A stretch of DNA of 11,756 nucleotides, taken from Lachnospiraceae bacterium (lineage in GTDB: Bacteria > Bacillota > Clostridia > Lachnospirales > Lachnospiraceae). Each line of letters starts with the position of its first letter. Within the stretch, counting starts at the first letter, position 1. The stretch is taken from positions 1 through 11,756 of the forward strand of contig JAFSRL010000104.1 in the NCBI GenBank assembly GCA_017446125.1, read 5' to 3'. A model generated the notes under the pieces. That model did not search any database. It saw nothing but the letters and a program-made list of their open reading frames with translations, and was not told the origin of the DNA. Of the stretch, positions 5,925 to 11,756 are shown in pieces. The translations under genes and the position numbers were made by a program.

Positions 5925-6728
5925 ATGGTCCGGAAGATCATACAAATTGACGAAGAGAAATGTGACGGATGCGGCATCTGCGCAACGGCATGTCATGAGG
6001 GCGCCATCGACATCATCGACGGCAAGGCACGCCTTGTGCGGGAGAATTTCTGTGACGGGTTGGGAGACTGCCTCCCGAACTGCCCGACGGGCGCGATTAC
6101 GTTTGCAGAGCGTGAGGCGCCCGCGTACGACGATGCCGCCGTCAAACAGACACAGGAGCACAACAGAAAGGAAGCACAAAAAATGACAGTGGAAGAAATC
6201 ATGAAGGTCGAGGATGAGAACGAGCGGAGAAAACTGATGATGGCGAAAATGCACGAAGAGGGTGGAATGCCGCACGCGGGCTGCCCCGGGTCTCGCGCCA
6301 TGCAGATGCACAGGGAGGAGCCTGCGGCAGAAGCGGTTGCTGCAAGAACAGGCGGTGTCCCCGTATCCCGCCTTGCCCAGTGGCCCTGCCAGATCAAGCT
6401 GGTTCCGGTGCAGGCACCGTTTTTTGCGGGCGCAAAGCTCTTGATTGCCGCGGACTGCACGGCGTACGCCTATGCAAACATGCATGAGGAATTCATGCGC
6501 GGCAAGACAACCATTGTGGGCTGTCCGAAGCTGGATGACATTGACTACTCCGAAAAGCTGACAGCGATCATTGCGAACAACGATATCACCGAGGTGACGA
6601 TCGTGCGCATGGAGGTTCCCTGCTGCGGCGGTTTGGAGATGGCAGCAAAAAAGGCGCTGCAGGCAAGCGGCAAGTTTATTCCGTGGAGAGTGGTGACGAT
6701 CTCCTGCGACGGGCGCATCCTGGACTGA
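5925..6728 (+). CDS. 4Fe-4S binding protein, clostridial two-cluster family
   Basis: A 267-residue soluble iron-sulphur protein. Residues 13-23 give a full CxxCxxCxxxC ferredoxin motif (C13, C16, C19, C23). The second motif, CDGLGDCLPNCP, has C43, C49 and C53 but Leu46 where a fourth Cys is usual; this CDGLGDC form is characteristic of the family as I recall it. After a charged helical linker the C-terminal half (about 140-267) carries further Cys blocks: WPCQIKL, ADCTAYAY, VGCPKLDD and VPCCGG. It probably passes electrons to a partner, but no reaction is established here. Homologues in Clostridia are often near hybrid-cluster protein and Crp/Fnr regulators; neither is in this window. ATG 5925 is chosen over an in-frame ATG at 5874 because AAGGAG lies 8 bases upstream and the ferredoxin motif starts right after it; the earlier ATG lies inside the leader hairpin. 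Confidence 0.9.
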   Translation: MVRKIIQIDEEKCDGCGICATACHEGAIDIIDGKARLVRENFCDGLGDCLPNCPTGAITFAEREAPAYDDAAVKQTQEHNRKEAQKMTVEEIMKVEDENERRKLMMAKMHEEGGMPHAGCPGSRAMQMHREEPAAEAVAARTGGVPVSRLAQWPCQIKLVPVQAPFFAGAKLLIAADCTAYAYANMHEEFMRGKTTIVGCPKLDDIDYSEKLTAIIANNDITEVTIVRMEVPCCGGLEMAAKKALQASGKFIPWRVVTISCDGRILD

Positions 6729-6784
6729 GTCATCGAACCACAAAAATGCGCAATTCCAAAAGGAAATATGCGAAATAAAAAATC

Positions 6785-6813
6785 TTGAAATACATTCGGG
6801 AATCGGGTAAGGT
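6785..6813 (+). promoter_or_regulatory. Promoter of the purine operon
   Basis: TTGAAA (6785-6790) is followed after 17 bases by TAAGGT (6808-6813), which keeps the three most conserved -10 positions. The predicted start is near 6820, just before the riboswitch aptamer at 6836. No other good pair is seen between the preceding gene and the aptamer. Confidence 0.5.
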
Positions 6814-6835
6814 GTGTATGTAAGAAATCAAATAT

Positions 6836-6943
6836 GCCGCACGACTGACGGAAATGTGGAGTACCACAGGGGAGTGCGGGCCTGAACTGCTCACGACGAT
6901 TCGGTCGCGGGCAGGCGCAGGTAACAGCCGGCCGTCTGGGCGA
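6836..6943 (+). ncRNA. ZTP riboswitch (pfl motif)
   Basis: The aptamer core is recognisable. P1 pairs GCCGCAC (6836-6842) with GTGCGG (6874-6879). P2 pairs TGTGG (6855-6859) with CCACA (6864-6868), and is preceded by GACTGACG, followed directly by GGGG (6869-6872), and joined by a variable linker to the conserved 3' piece CCGTCTGGGC (6932-6941). The linker adds a small hairpin around 6891-6910. This class binds ZTP and ZMP, the formylation substrate that builds up when folate is short. It stands before two genes that use AICAR/FAICAR, the expected context. Confidence 0.9.
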
Positions 6944-6976
6944 GATCCTTTCAAAGGGTTTCGCTCATATTTATTT
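6938..6976 (+). terminator. Riboswitch expression-platform terminator
   Basis: GGGCGAGATCC with TTT (6938-6951) can pair with AAAGGGTTTCGCTC (6953-6966), giving at least 11 pairs with three G-U and a small loop, followed by a U-rich run (ATATTTATTT). The left arm reuses the last four bases of the conserved aptamer piece CCGTCTGGGC. Ligand binding should therefore prevent the hairpin and switch the operon on. The U run is imperfect, so some leakiness is likely. Confidence 0.75.
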
Positions 6977-6989
6977 AAGGAGGTAATTT

Positions 6990-7700
6990 ATGGCACGGAA
7001 CTTGCAACAGTACTTGAAGGAAAACACCTACCCCGGACGCGGCATTCTCCTGGGACGCTGCGCGCACGGAAAGCACGCCGTGATTGCGTACTTCATCATG
7101 GGGCGCAGCACCAACTCGCGCAACCGCATCTTTGTGGAGGACGGCGACGGCATCCGCACGGAAGCCTTTGACCCGTCGAAGATGGAGGACCCGTCCCTCA
7201 TCATCTACGCGCCGGTCAGGGTGCGCGGCAAGGATACGATTGTCACGAACGGCGACCAGACGGATACCGTTTACGATTTGATGGGCGAGGGCAAGAGCTT
7301 TGCGCAGGCACTCAAAACCAGAACCTTCGAGCCGGATTCACCCAACTACACGCCCCGCATTTCCGGACTTGTGAGTCTCCGGGACGGCGACTTCGAATAC
7401 AAGCTTTCCATATTAAAGAGTAACAGCGGTGACCCCTCGGGCACGCGTCGCTTCACCTTCACCTACGACACCCCCGTGAACGGAACCGGTCACATCATCC
7501 ACACCTACGAAAGCGACGGCGATCCGCTGCCGAGCTTTTTGGGCGAGCCGAGGGAGGTCGCAATCGACTGCGGAATCGATGAATTCACCGACCTTGTCTG
7601 GAACGCATTGAACGAGGACAACAAGGTCTCGCTCTTTGTACGCTACATCAACGTCGAAGACGGAAGCTTTGAAACCAGAATCGTAAACAAGAACCAGTAA
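6990..7700 (+). CDS. purO: IMP cyclohydrolase, PurO type
   Basis: A 236-residue cytoplasmic enzyme for the last step of purine synthesis: ring closure of FAICAR to IMP. It belongs to the PurO-like family (PF07826), unrelated to the N-terminal domain of the common bifunctional PurH. Recognisable blocks are YPGRGILLGR near residue 14, AYFIMGRSTNSRNRIF near 30, and the conserved DPSLIIYAP region. Length is close to that of archaeal PurO (about 200) plus a short extension. AAGGAGGT at 6977-6984 fixes the start. The next gene, 12 bases on, makes its substrate, so the pair completes the pathway. It is controlled by the ZTP riboswitch upstream. Symbol is by family; bacterial copies are often left unnamed. 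Confidence 0.9.
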   Translation: MARNLQQYLKENTYPGRGILLGRCAHGKHAVIAYFIMGRSTNSRNRIFVEDGDGIRTEAFDPSKMEDPSLIIYAPVRVRGKDTIVTNGDQTDTVYDLMGEGKSFAQALKTRTFEPDSPNYTPRISGLVSLRDGDFEYKLSILKSNSGDPSGTRRFTFTYDTPVNGTGHIIHTYESDGDPLPSFLGEPREVAIDCGIDEFTDLVWNALNEDNKVSLFVRYINVEDGSFETRIVNKNQ

Positions 7701-7712
7701 AGGAGAATCGCA

Positions 7713-8891
7713 ATGACGGAGTTAACTTTAAAGTACGGCTGCAACCCCAACCAGAAACCCTCCCGCGTCTTCATGGAAAACGGCGGCGAGCTCCCCATCA
7801 CCGTCCTGAACGGAACGCCCGGCTACATTAATTTACTGGATGCCTTCAACGGCTACCAGTTGGTGAAGGAATTGAAGCAGGCGACCGGTCTTCCTGCCGC
7901 GACCAGCTTCAAGCACGTCTCCCCGGCGGGCGCCGCAATCGGACAGCCGTTAAACGACGTCGAAAAGAAAATGTTCTGGGTCGACGCGGATCACGAATTA
8001 TCCTCTTTGGCATGCGCCTATGCAAGAGCGCGCGGCGCGGACCGCATGAGTTCGTTCGGTGATTTCATTTCCCTCTCCGACCCCTGCGACAAAGACACCG
8101 CCATGCTCATCAAGGGCGAGGTCTCTGACGGAATCATTGCCCCGGGCTACGCCGAAGACGCACTGGAGATTTTAAAAGCAAAGAAGGGCGGCAAGTACGC
8201 CGTGATTCAGATTGACTCCGCGTACAAGCCCGAGCCCATTGAGCGCAAGAATGTTTTCGGCATCACCTTCGAGCAGGGACGCAACGAAATCGTCATCGAC
8301 GAGGCGATGTTGAACGACATCGTGACCGAGAAAAAAGAGCTGCCGGATGAGGCGAAAAAGGATCTCATGATTGCGCTCATCACCTTGAAGTACACGCAGT
8401 CGAATTCCGTGTGCTATGCGTACCGCGGTCAGGCGATCGGCATCGGCGCGGGACAGCAGTCGCGCATCCACTGCACGAGACTTGCCGGCAGCAAGGCGGA
8501 CAACTGGTTCTTACGTCAGTCGCCGCAGGTTTTGAATCTTCCCTTCCGGGATGACATCAAGCGCCCCGACCGCGACAACGCGATCGACCTTTACATGGGT
8601 GAGGACTACATGGACGTGCTCGCGGACGGTAAGTGGGAAGCGCTCTTTACGGAAAAGCCCGCGGCCTTTACGGCGGAAGAAAAGCGCGCGTGGTTGGACA
8701 AGCAGACCGGAGTCTCTTTGGGCAGCGACGCCTTCTTCCCCTTCGGCGACAACATCGACCGCGCGGCGCGCAGCGGTGTGAGCTATGTCGCGGAGCCGGG
8801 CGGCAGCGTGCGCGATGACAACGTCATTTCCACCTGCAACGCGCACGGTATGGTGATGTGCTTCACCGGCTTGCGTCTGTTCCACCACTAA
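7713..8891 (+). CDS. purH: Stand-alone AICAR formyltransferase
   Basis: A 392-residue enzyme that transfers a formyl group from 10-formyltetrahydrofolate to AICAR, giving FAICAR. It corresponds to the C-terminal transformylase part of bifunctional PurH; the roughly 200-residue N-terminal cyclohydrolase domain is absent, and the start at LTLKYGCNPNQKPS shows this is natural and not a truncation. The catalytic Lys67-His68 pair is in TSFKHVSP. Other blocks are the KYTQSNSVCYA region, the IGIGAGQQSR block and the SVRDDNV stretch near the end. AAAGGAG (7699-7705) overlaps the stop of the upstream gene, so the two are cotranscribed. A strong terminator follows at 8940-8965. The symbol purH is used for the activity; annotation pipelines sometimes give none for this short form. 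Confidence 0.93.
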   Translation: MTELTLKYGCNPNQKPSRVFMENGGELPITVLNGTPGYINLLDAFNGYQLVKELKQATGLPAATSFKHVSPAGAAIGQPLNDVEKKMFWVDADHELSSLACAYARARGADRMSSFGDFISLSDPCDKDTAMLIKGEVSDGIIAPGYAEDALEILKAKKGGKYAVIQIDSAYKPEPIERKNVFGITFEQGRNEIVIDEAMLNDIVTEKKELPDEAKKDLMIALITLKYTQSNSVCYAYRGQAIGIGAGQQSRIHCTRLAGSKADNWFLRQSPQVLNLPFRDDIKRPDRDNAIDLYMGEDYMDVLADGKWEALFTEKPAAFTAEEKRAWLDKQTGVSLGSDAFFPFGDNIDRAARSGVSYVAEPGGSVRDDNVISTCNAHGMVMCFTGLRLFHH

Positions 8892-8939
8892 GAATCATAC
8901 AATACAAAGACGTAACAGAAATCTCTTGAAAATGCGATG

Positions 8940-8968
8940 AAAAAGCACCCTTTCGGGTGTTTTTTCTT
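8940..8968 (+). terminator. Intrinsic terminator of the purine operon
   Basis: CACCC (8946-8950), loop TTTC and GGGTG (8955-8959) are followed by six T at 8960-8965. A run of five A precedes the stem, so it could also stop transcription from the other strand, though no gene is seen there. Confidence 0.9.
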
Positions 8969-9045
8969 ATGCCGTTGCGCCGTAAAGTAAGGGCAAGAGC
9001 AAATCAAAACCAGTTTCGGTAAAACGAGGGAAAGGAGTAACAACT

Positions 9046-9786
9046 ATGATGAAGGGTGCATTAAAGAAGGTTTTGGCAGGAAGTCTTGCAATGGGGATGG
9101 CATTCGCATGCATGGCGATGACGGCAGGCGCGGCAACCACGAATTCGACCGTGGGCGCAAGTAACAACAATCCGACCGTGGGTGCCAGCGCGGATCCCGC
9201 ACCGGTTTATCACGTAGAGACCGGCTCCGGCAGCAGACAGACACAGGAAGAAGCGGAAGCGGAGATTCTCTGGCAGCAAACCCGCCCGGTCCAGAAGCGC
9301 GTCGGCTTCGTCAAGGTTGCGGAAGACACGCAGGAAGTGATTCCGGGTGTTCGTTACATGGTGAAAACACCTGCGGGCGACGTTGTTGCGGAGTTCACCA
9401 CCGGTCAGGGTGCGGTGTACGTCAACTTAACGAACGGCGTTTACACGATCGAAGAAGATCCCACAACCGTTCCGGAAGGGTTCGGCGTCATGGATCCCAT
9501 GGAAGTTCAGATTATCAGAGACAATTACGCGACCTACGCTGTACGCGGTGTTGCGGGACAGACCTGGGAAGTGAACAACACCTCTGACGTGATTACGCTG
9601 GTGGAGCCCGTTGTGGCAGGTGCATCGAGAACGCCCGCACAGAATGCTCCCGCAGTGGAGGAGGCGGAGGTCCTCGGCGCACGCCGCGGTGTCACGACCG
9701 GTGACTTTGGCATGATGATTCCGGTGATGCTGATGGTGGCATCCATGGGTTGCGCAGGTGCGGCATCCTTAAAGAAAAAGAATTGA
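9046..9786 (+). CDS. Secreted surface protein with one SpaA/prealbumin-like domain
   Basis: A 246-residue exported protein. Residues 1-29 are a signal peptide (basic start, hydrophobic core, cut after AGA). A short Asn/Ser-rich part repeats TVGAS twice. Residues about 86-150 form one SpaA-like beta-sandwich: RVGFVKVAED, PGVRYMVKTPAG, FTTGQGAVYVNL, NGVYTIEEDPTTVPEGF, as in pilin and adhesin repeats. The C terminus is TTGD (217-220), a hydrophobic segment and KKKN, the layout of a cell-wall sorting signal, but LPxTG is absent; AEVLGARRGVTTGD occupies its place. It may be a non-standard sortase substrate or simply membrane-anchored. AAGGAG at 9032-9037 supports ATG 9046, although the adjacent ATG 9049 is possible. 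Flanked by terminators, it looks monocistronic. Its role, perhaps adhesion or envelope structure, is unknown. Confidence 0.78.
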   Translation: MMKGALKKVLAGSLAMGMAFACMAMTAGAATTNSTVGASNNNPTVGASADPAPVYHVETGSGSRQTQEEAEAEILWQQTRPVQKRVGFVKVAEDTQEVIPGVRYMVKTPAGDVVAEFTTGQGAVYVNLTNGVYTIEEDPTTVPEGFGVMDPMEVQIIRDNYATYAVRGVAGQTWEVNNTSDVITLVEPVVAGASRTPAQNAPAVEEAEVLGARRGVTTGDFGMMIPVMLMVASMGCAGAASLKKKN

Positions 9787-9837
9787 AGTTATGGTTTTAA
9801 AAGTAAGTTAATCATCTAACGGATTGATTTGCTTATA

Positions 9838-9870
9838 GATCCCCGGCCGGGTACATCCCTGCCGGGGGTC
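9838..9870 (+). terminator. Strong GC hairpin after the surface-protein gene
   Basis: GATCCCCGGC (9838-9847) pairs with GCCGGGGGTC (9861-9870), and the loop pairs further as GGG/CCC around TACAT. There is no T run, only GCACTTTGTTG. It may end or stabilise the surface-protein mRNA, or be an operator-like structure before addB. Confidence 0.5.
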
Positions 9871-9905
9871 GCACTTTGTTGGGTGGTATATCGGACAACA
9901 CGGTG

Positions 9906-9914
9906 TGGTACAAT
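9906..9914 (+). promoter_or_regulatory. Extended -10 promoter immediately before addB
   Basis: TGGTACAAT is an extended -10 element (TGn plus TACAAT at 9909-9914). No good -35 lies 16-18 bases upstream, which fits an extended -10 promoter. Transcription would start at about 9920-9922, on or beside the addB ATG at 9921. Confidence 0.5.
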
Positions 9915-9920
9915 GGTATC

Positions 9921-11756
9921 ATGTTACGTTTTGTTTTGGGCCCCTCGGGAGCCGGAAAGAGCACCCTGCTGCGGCAGGAAATCATAGACAGAAGCATCGC
10001 GGCACCGACTGACGACTTTTTGATCATCGTGCCGGACCAGTTCACCATGCAGACACAGATGGACATGGTGAAGGCGCATCCGGACGGTGCCATTATGAAT
10101 ATTGACATCTTAAGCTTTTCGCGTCTGACGCACCGCATCTTTGACACGGTGGGGCAGCCGCCGTTTGCGGACCGGATTTTGGATGACACCGGCAAGAGCT
10201 TAATCCTGCGCAAGATTGCCCTGCGGCACGCAAAGGAGCTGCCGCTTCTGGGCGCGAACATGCGCAAGGCGGGCTTTATCGATGAGGTGAAGTCCGTCAT
10301 CAGCGAGTTCATGCAGTACGGCATTTCCGCAGACGGCATCGATGCGCTGCGTGCCGTCTGCGGCAGCCGCAAGATTCTTGCGCAAAAGCTATCCGAACTG
10401 CAATTCCTTTACCAGAAGTTTTTGGAGGAAATCAAGGGCAGCTACATGACGACAGAGGAGCGCTTGGACCTCTTGTGCGATGCCCTTCCGAAGTCTCCGC
10501 TTGTGCGCGATGCCGTCATCGTCTTTGACGGCTTCACCGGCTTCACCCCCATCCAGTACCGTGTCATCAGGCAGCTTCTGTCCCTTGCCCGCGAGGTCAT
10601 CTTCACCTTCACAACGGATAAGGATTGCGCGTGCGAAGAACAGGATCTCTTCTATTTAAGCTATAAGACAATGAGCGACTTAAGAAACATCGCGCAGGAA
10701 GCCGGTGTAAAGGAAGCGCCGGTGTCGATCTTGAACAGCCGCCCCGTGCCGCGTTTAAAAGACGCGTGGATGCTTTCTCACTTGGAGCGCTCTTTGTTTG
10801 GTCGTCGCGATGCGGCGGTGCAGGCACCGGAGGCGATGAAGAAGGGCACAGCGGACGAAACGCAGATTCACATCTTCACCGCGGAAAACCCGCAGGAGGA
10901 GGTGCGTGAGGTCTTCCTGCGGATTTACGACCTCGTAAGAAAGGAAGGATGCGCGTACCGTGACATCGCGGTGGTTGCGGGAACGTTGAATTCCTACGCG
11001 GACACGATTGAACGCGTTGCCGCGCAGTTTGAGATTCCCGTTTTCATCGACCGCACATCGACCCTGCACCTGAATCCCTTTACCGCTTACTTAAAGGCGG
11101 CGTTGAGAATAATGATCTCCGGATTTCAGGCGGAGCACGTTTTGCAATTTTTGCGAACCGGATTTGCGGACATGAGCGATGAGGAAATCGACCTCTTGGA
11201 AACCTACATGCGCGCGACGGGGGTCCGGTACCGGAAGGGTTTTGAGGAAGCCTTCGTGCGGCAGTTAGACGCGGCGCATCCGGACGCGGCATTTTTGGAG
11301 CGCATGAACGGGTTGCGCGAGCGGTTCTTACAACACATCGCACCGCTTGTCGCCTTGAAGTCCTCCAAGGAACATGCGGCATCTTCCTTCACGCAGGCGC
11401 TGCGCGAGATGATTCTCTTCACGAATGCGGAAGAAAAGCTTTTTGCGTATGCCGCTTCTTTCGCGGAAGCCGGGGATTACGTTCGCGAAAAAGAGTACGA
11501 GCATATCCTGGAGAAAACGCTTGCCCTGTTTGATCAGATTGAGTCGATTAGCGGGGATGAGAAGATGACGTTCCGCGAGTTTTACGAACTCTTATGTACC
11601 GGCATGGGTGAGTTCGTGACGGGTACGATTCCGTTGTCCGTTGACCGCGTTGTTGCGGGCGACATGGAGCGCACACGCTTGAAGGAAGTGAAGCACCTCT
11701 TCTTTCTGGGCGTGGACGATACCGCAATCCCGAAGGAGGTCTCGGGGAGCGGTCTG
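9921..11756 (+). CDS. addB: ATP-dependent helicase/nuclease subunit AddB, 3' end outside window
   Basis: The frame stays open for 612 codons to the window end; AddB proteins are usually about 1100-1150 residues, so roughly the N-terminal half is seen. AddB pairs with AddA to process double-strand breaks for recombination, as RecBCD does in enteric bacteria. Residues 7-15 are a Walker A loop (GPSGAGKST). Other AddB blocks are VPDQFT (37-42), FDGFTGFTPIQ (from 202), AENPQEEVREVF, PVFIDRTSTLHLNPF and LGVDDTAIP (from 596). The nuclease domain and most iron-sulphur cysteines lie beyond the window. ATG 9921 matches the family's start, a few residues before the Walker loop. No ribosome site precedes it, and a -10 box lies 7 bases upstream, so translation may be leaderless. 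A GTG at 9903 is in frame but also lacks a ribosome site. addA would be expected downstream. Confidence 0.92.
   Translation, partial: MLRFVLGPSGAGKSTLLRQEIIDRSIAAPTDDFLIIVPDQFTMQTQMDMVKAHPDGAIMNIDILSFSRLTHRIFDTVGQPPFADRILDDTGKSLILRKIALRHAKELPLLGANMRKAGFIDEVKSVISEFMQYGISADGIDALRAVCGSRKILAQKLSELQFLYQKFLEEIKGSYMTTEERLDLLCDALPKSPLVRDAVIVFDGFTGFTPIQYRVIRQLLSLAREVIFTFTTDKDCACEEQDLFYLSYKTMSDLRNIAQEAGVKEAPVSILNSRPVPRLKDAWMLSHLERSLFGRRDAAVQAPEAMKKGTADETQIHIFTAENPQEEVREVFLRIYDLVRKEGCAYRDIAVVAGTLNSYADTIERVAAQFEIPVFIDRTSTLHLNPFTAYLKAALRIMISGFQAEHVLQFLRTGFADMSDEEIDLLETYMRATGVRYRKGFEEAFVRQLDAAHPDAAFLERMNGLRERFLQHIAPLVALKSSKEHAASSFTQALREMILFTNAEEKLFAYAASFAEAGDYVREKEYEHILEKTLALFDQIESISGDEKMTFREFYELLCTGMGEFVTGTIPLSVDRVVAGDMERTRLKEVKHLFFLGVDDTAIPKEVSGSGL

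Noticed and set aside
5847..6743. Minus-strand open frame of 298 codons
   Set aside because: It is opposite the well-supported 4Fe-4S gene; its His/Cys/Arg-rich product is the usual shadow of a GC-rich coding strand.
6750..6778. Hairpin behind the 4Fe-4S gene
   Set aside because: The stem is short (TTCC/GGAA with loose outer pairs) and is followed by A-rich sequence, not a T run.
9833..10372. Minus-strand open frame of 179 codons near the addB start
   Set aside because: addB on the plus strand has a Walker motif and family blocks over the same bases; the minus frame shows no domain.

Overview
The window looks like a chromosomal segment of an anaerobic Gram-positive bacterium of the class Clostridia, probably a Lachnospiraceae-type gut organism. 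The clues are the strong AAGGAG ribosome sites, the lipoprotein and sortase-type surface proteins, an AddB-type recombination nuclease, an 8-Cys-like iron-sulphur protein of clostridial type, and a split purine end pathway under a ZTP riboswitch. This is inferred from protein character, not from a database search.

Layout. (1) Bases 3-542 hold the 3' part of a short-chain dehydrogenase. Directly overlapping its stop codon is a 30-codon remnant of an aldo/keto reductase (539-631). (2) Bases 621-686 carry a compound control element. Two TTGAC/GTCAA dyads flank a promoter, and together they form a long terminator-like inverted repeat followed by a T run. (3) Bases 711-4973 hold a four-gene, tightly packed unit: a TetR-family regulator, an aldo/keto reductase, a lipoprotein fusing a flavodoxin domain to a DUF362 domain, and a membrane permease of the ArsP/DUF318 type. 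The last three genes overlap each other by 4 and 8 bases. This is the best candidate here for an undescribed system: a TetR-controlled redox and transport module with an electron-transfer-type lipoprotein predicted outside the membrane. (4) Bases 5074-5799 encode an AT-rich, unrecognised single-pass membrane protein with its own promoter. (5) Bases 5925-6728 encode a 4Fe-4S protein, preceded by a palindrome centred near -41.5 of a predicted promoter and by a leader with two mutually exclusive hairpins.

(6) Bases 6785-8965 form a purine operon: promoter, ZTP (pfl) riboswitch with an overlapping terminator hairpin, a PurO-type IMP cyclohydrolase, a stand-alone AICAR formyltransferase, and a strong terminator. 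The two enzymes replace the usual bifunctional PurH, and the riboswitch senses the substrate nucleotide (ZMP/ZTP) of the second enzyme. (7) Bases 9046-9786 encode a secreted, wall- or membrane-anchored protein with one SpaA/prealbumin-like domain, followed by a strong GC hairpin. (8) From 9921 to the window end runs the N-terminal 612 codons of addB. Its -10 element lies so close to the ATG that the mRNA may be leaderless.

No tRNA, rRNA, CRISPR array, insertion sequence or replication origin was seen. No gap without a gene exceeds 300 bases; the largest, 6729-6989, is mostly the purine promoter and riboswitch.
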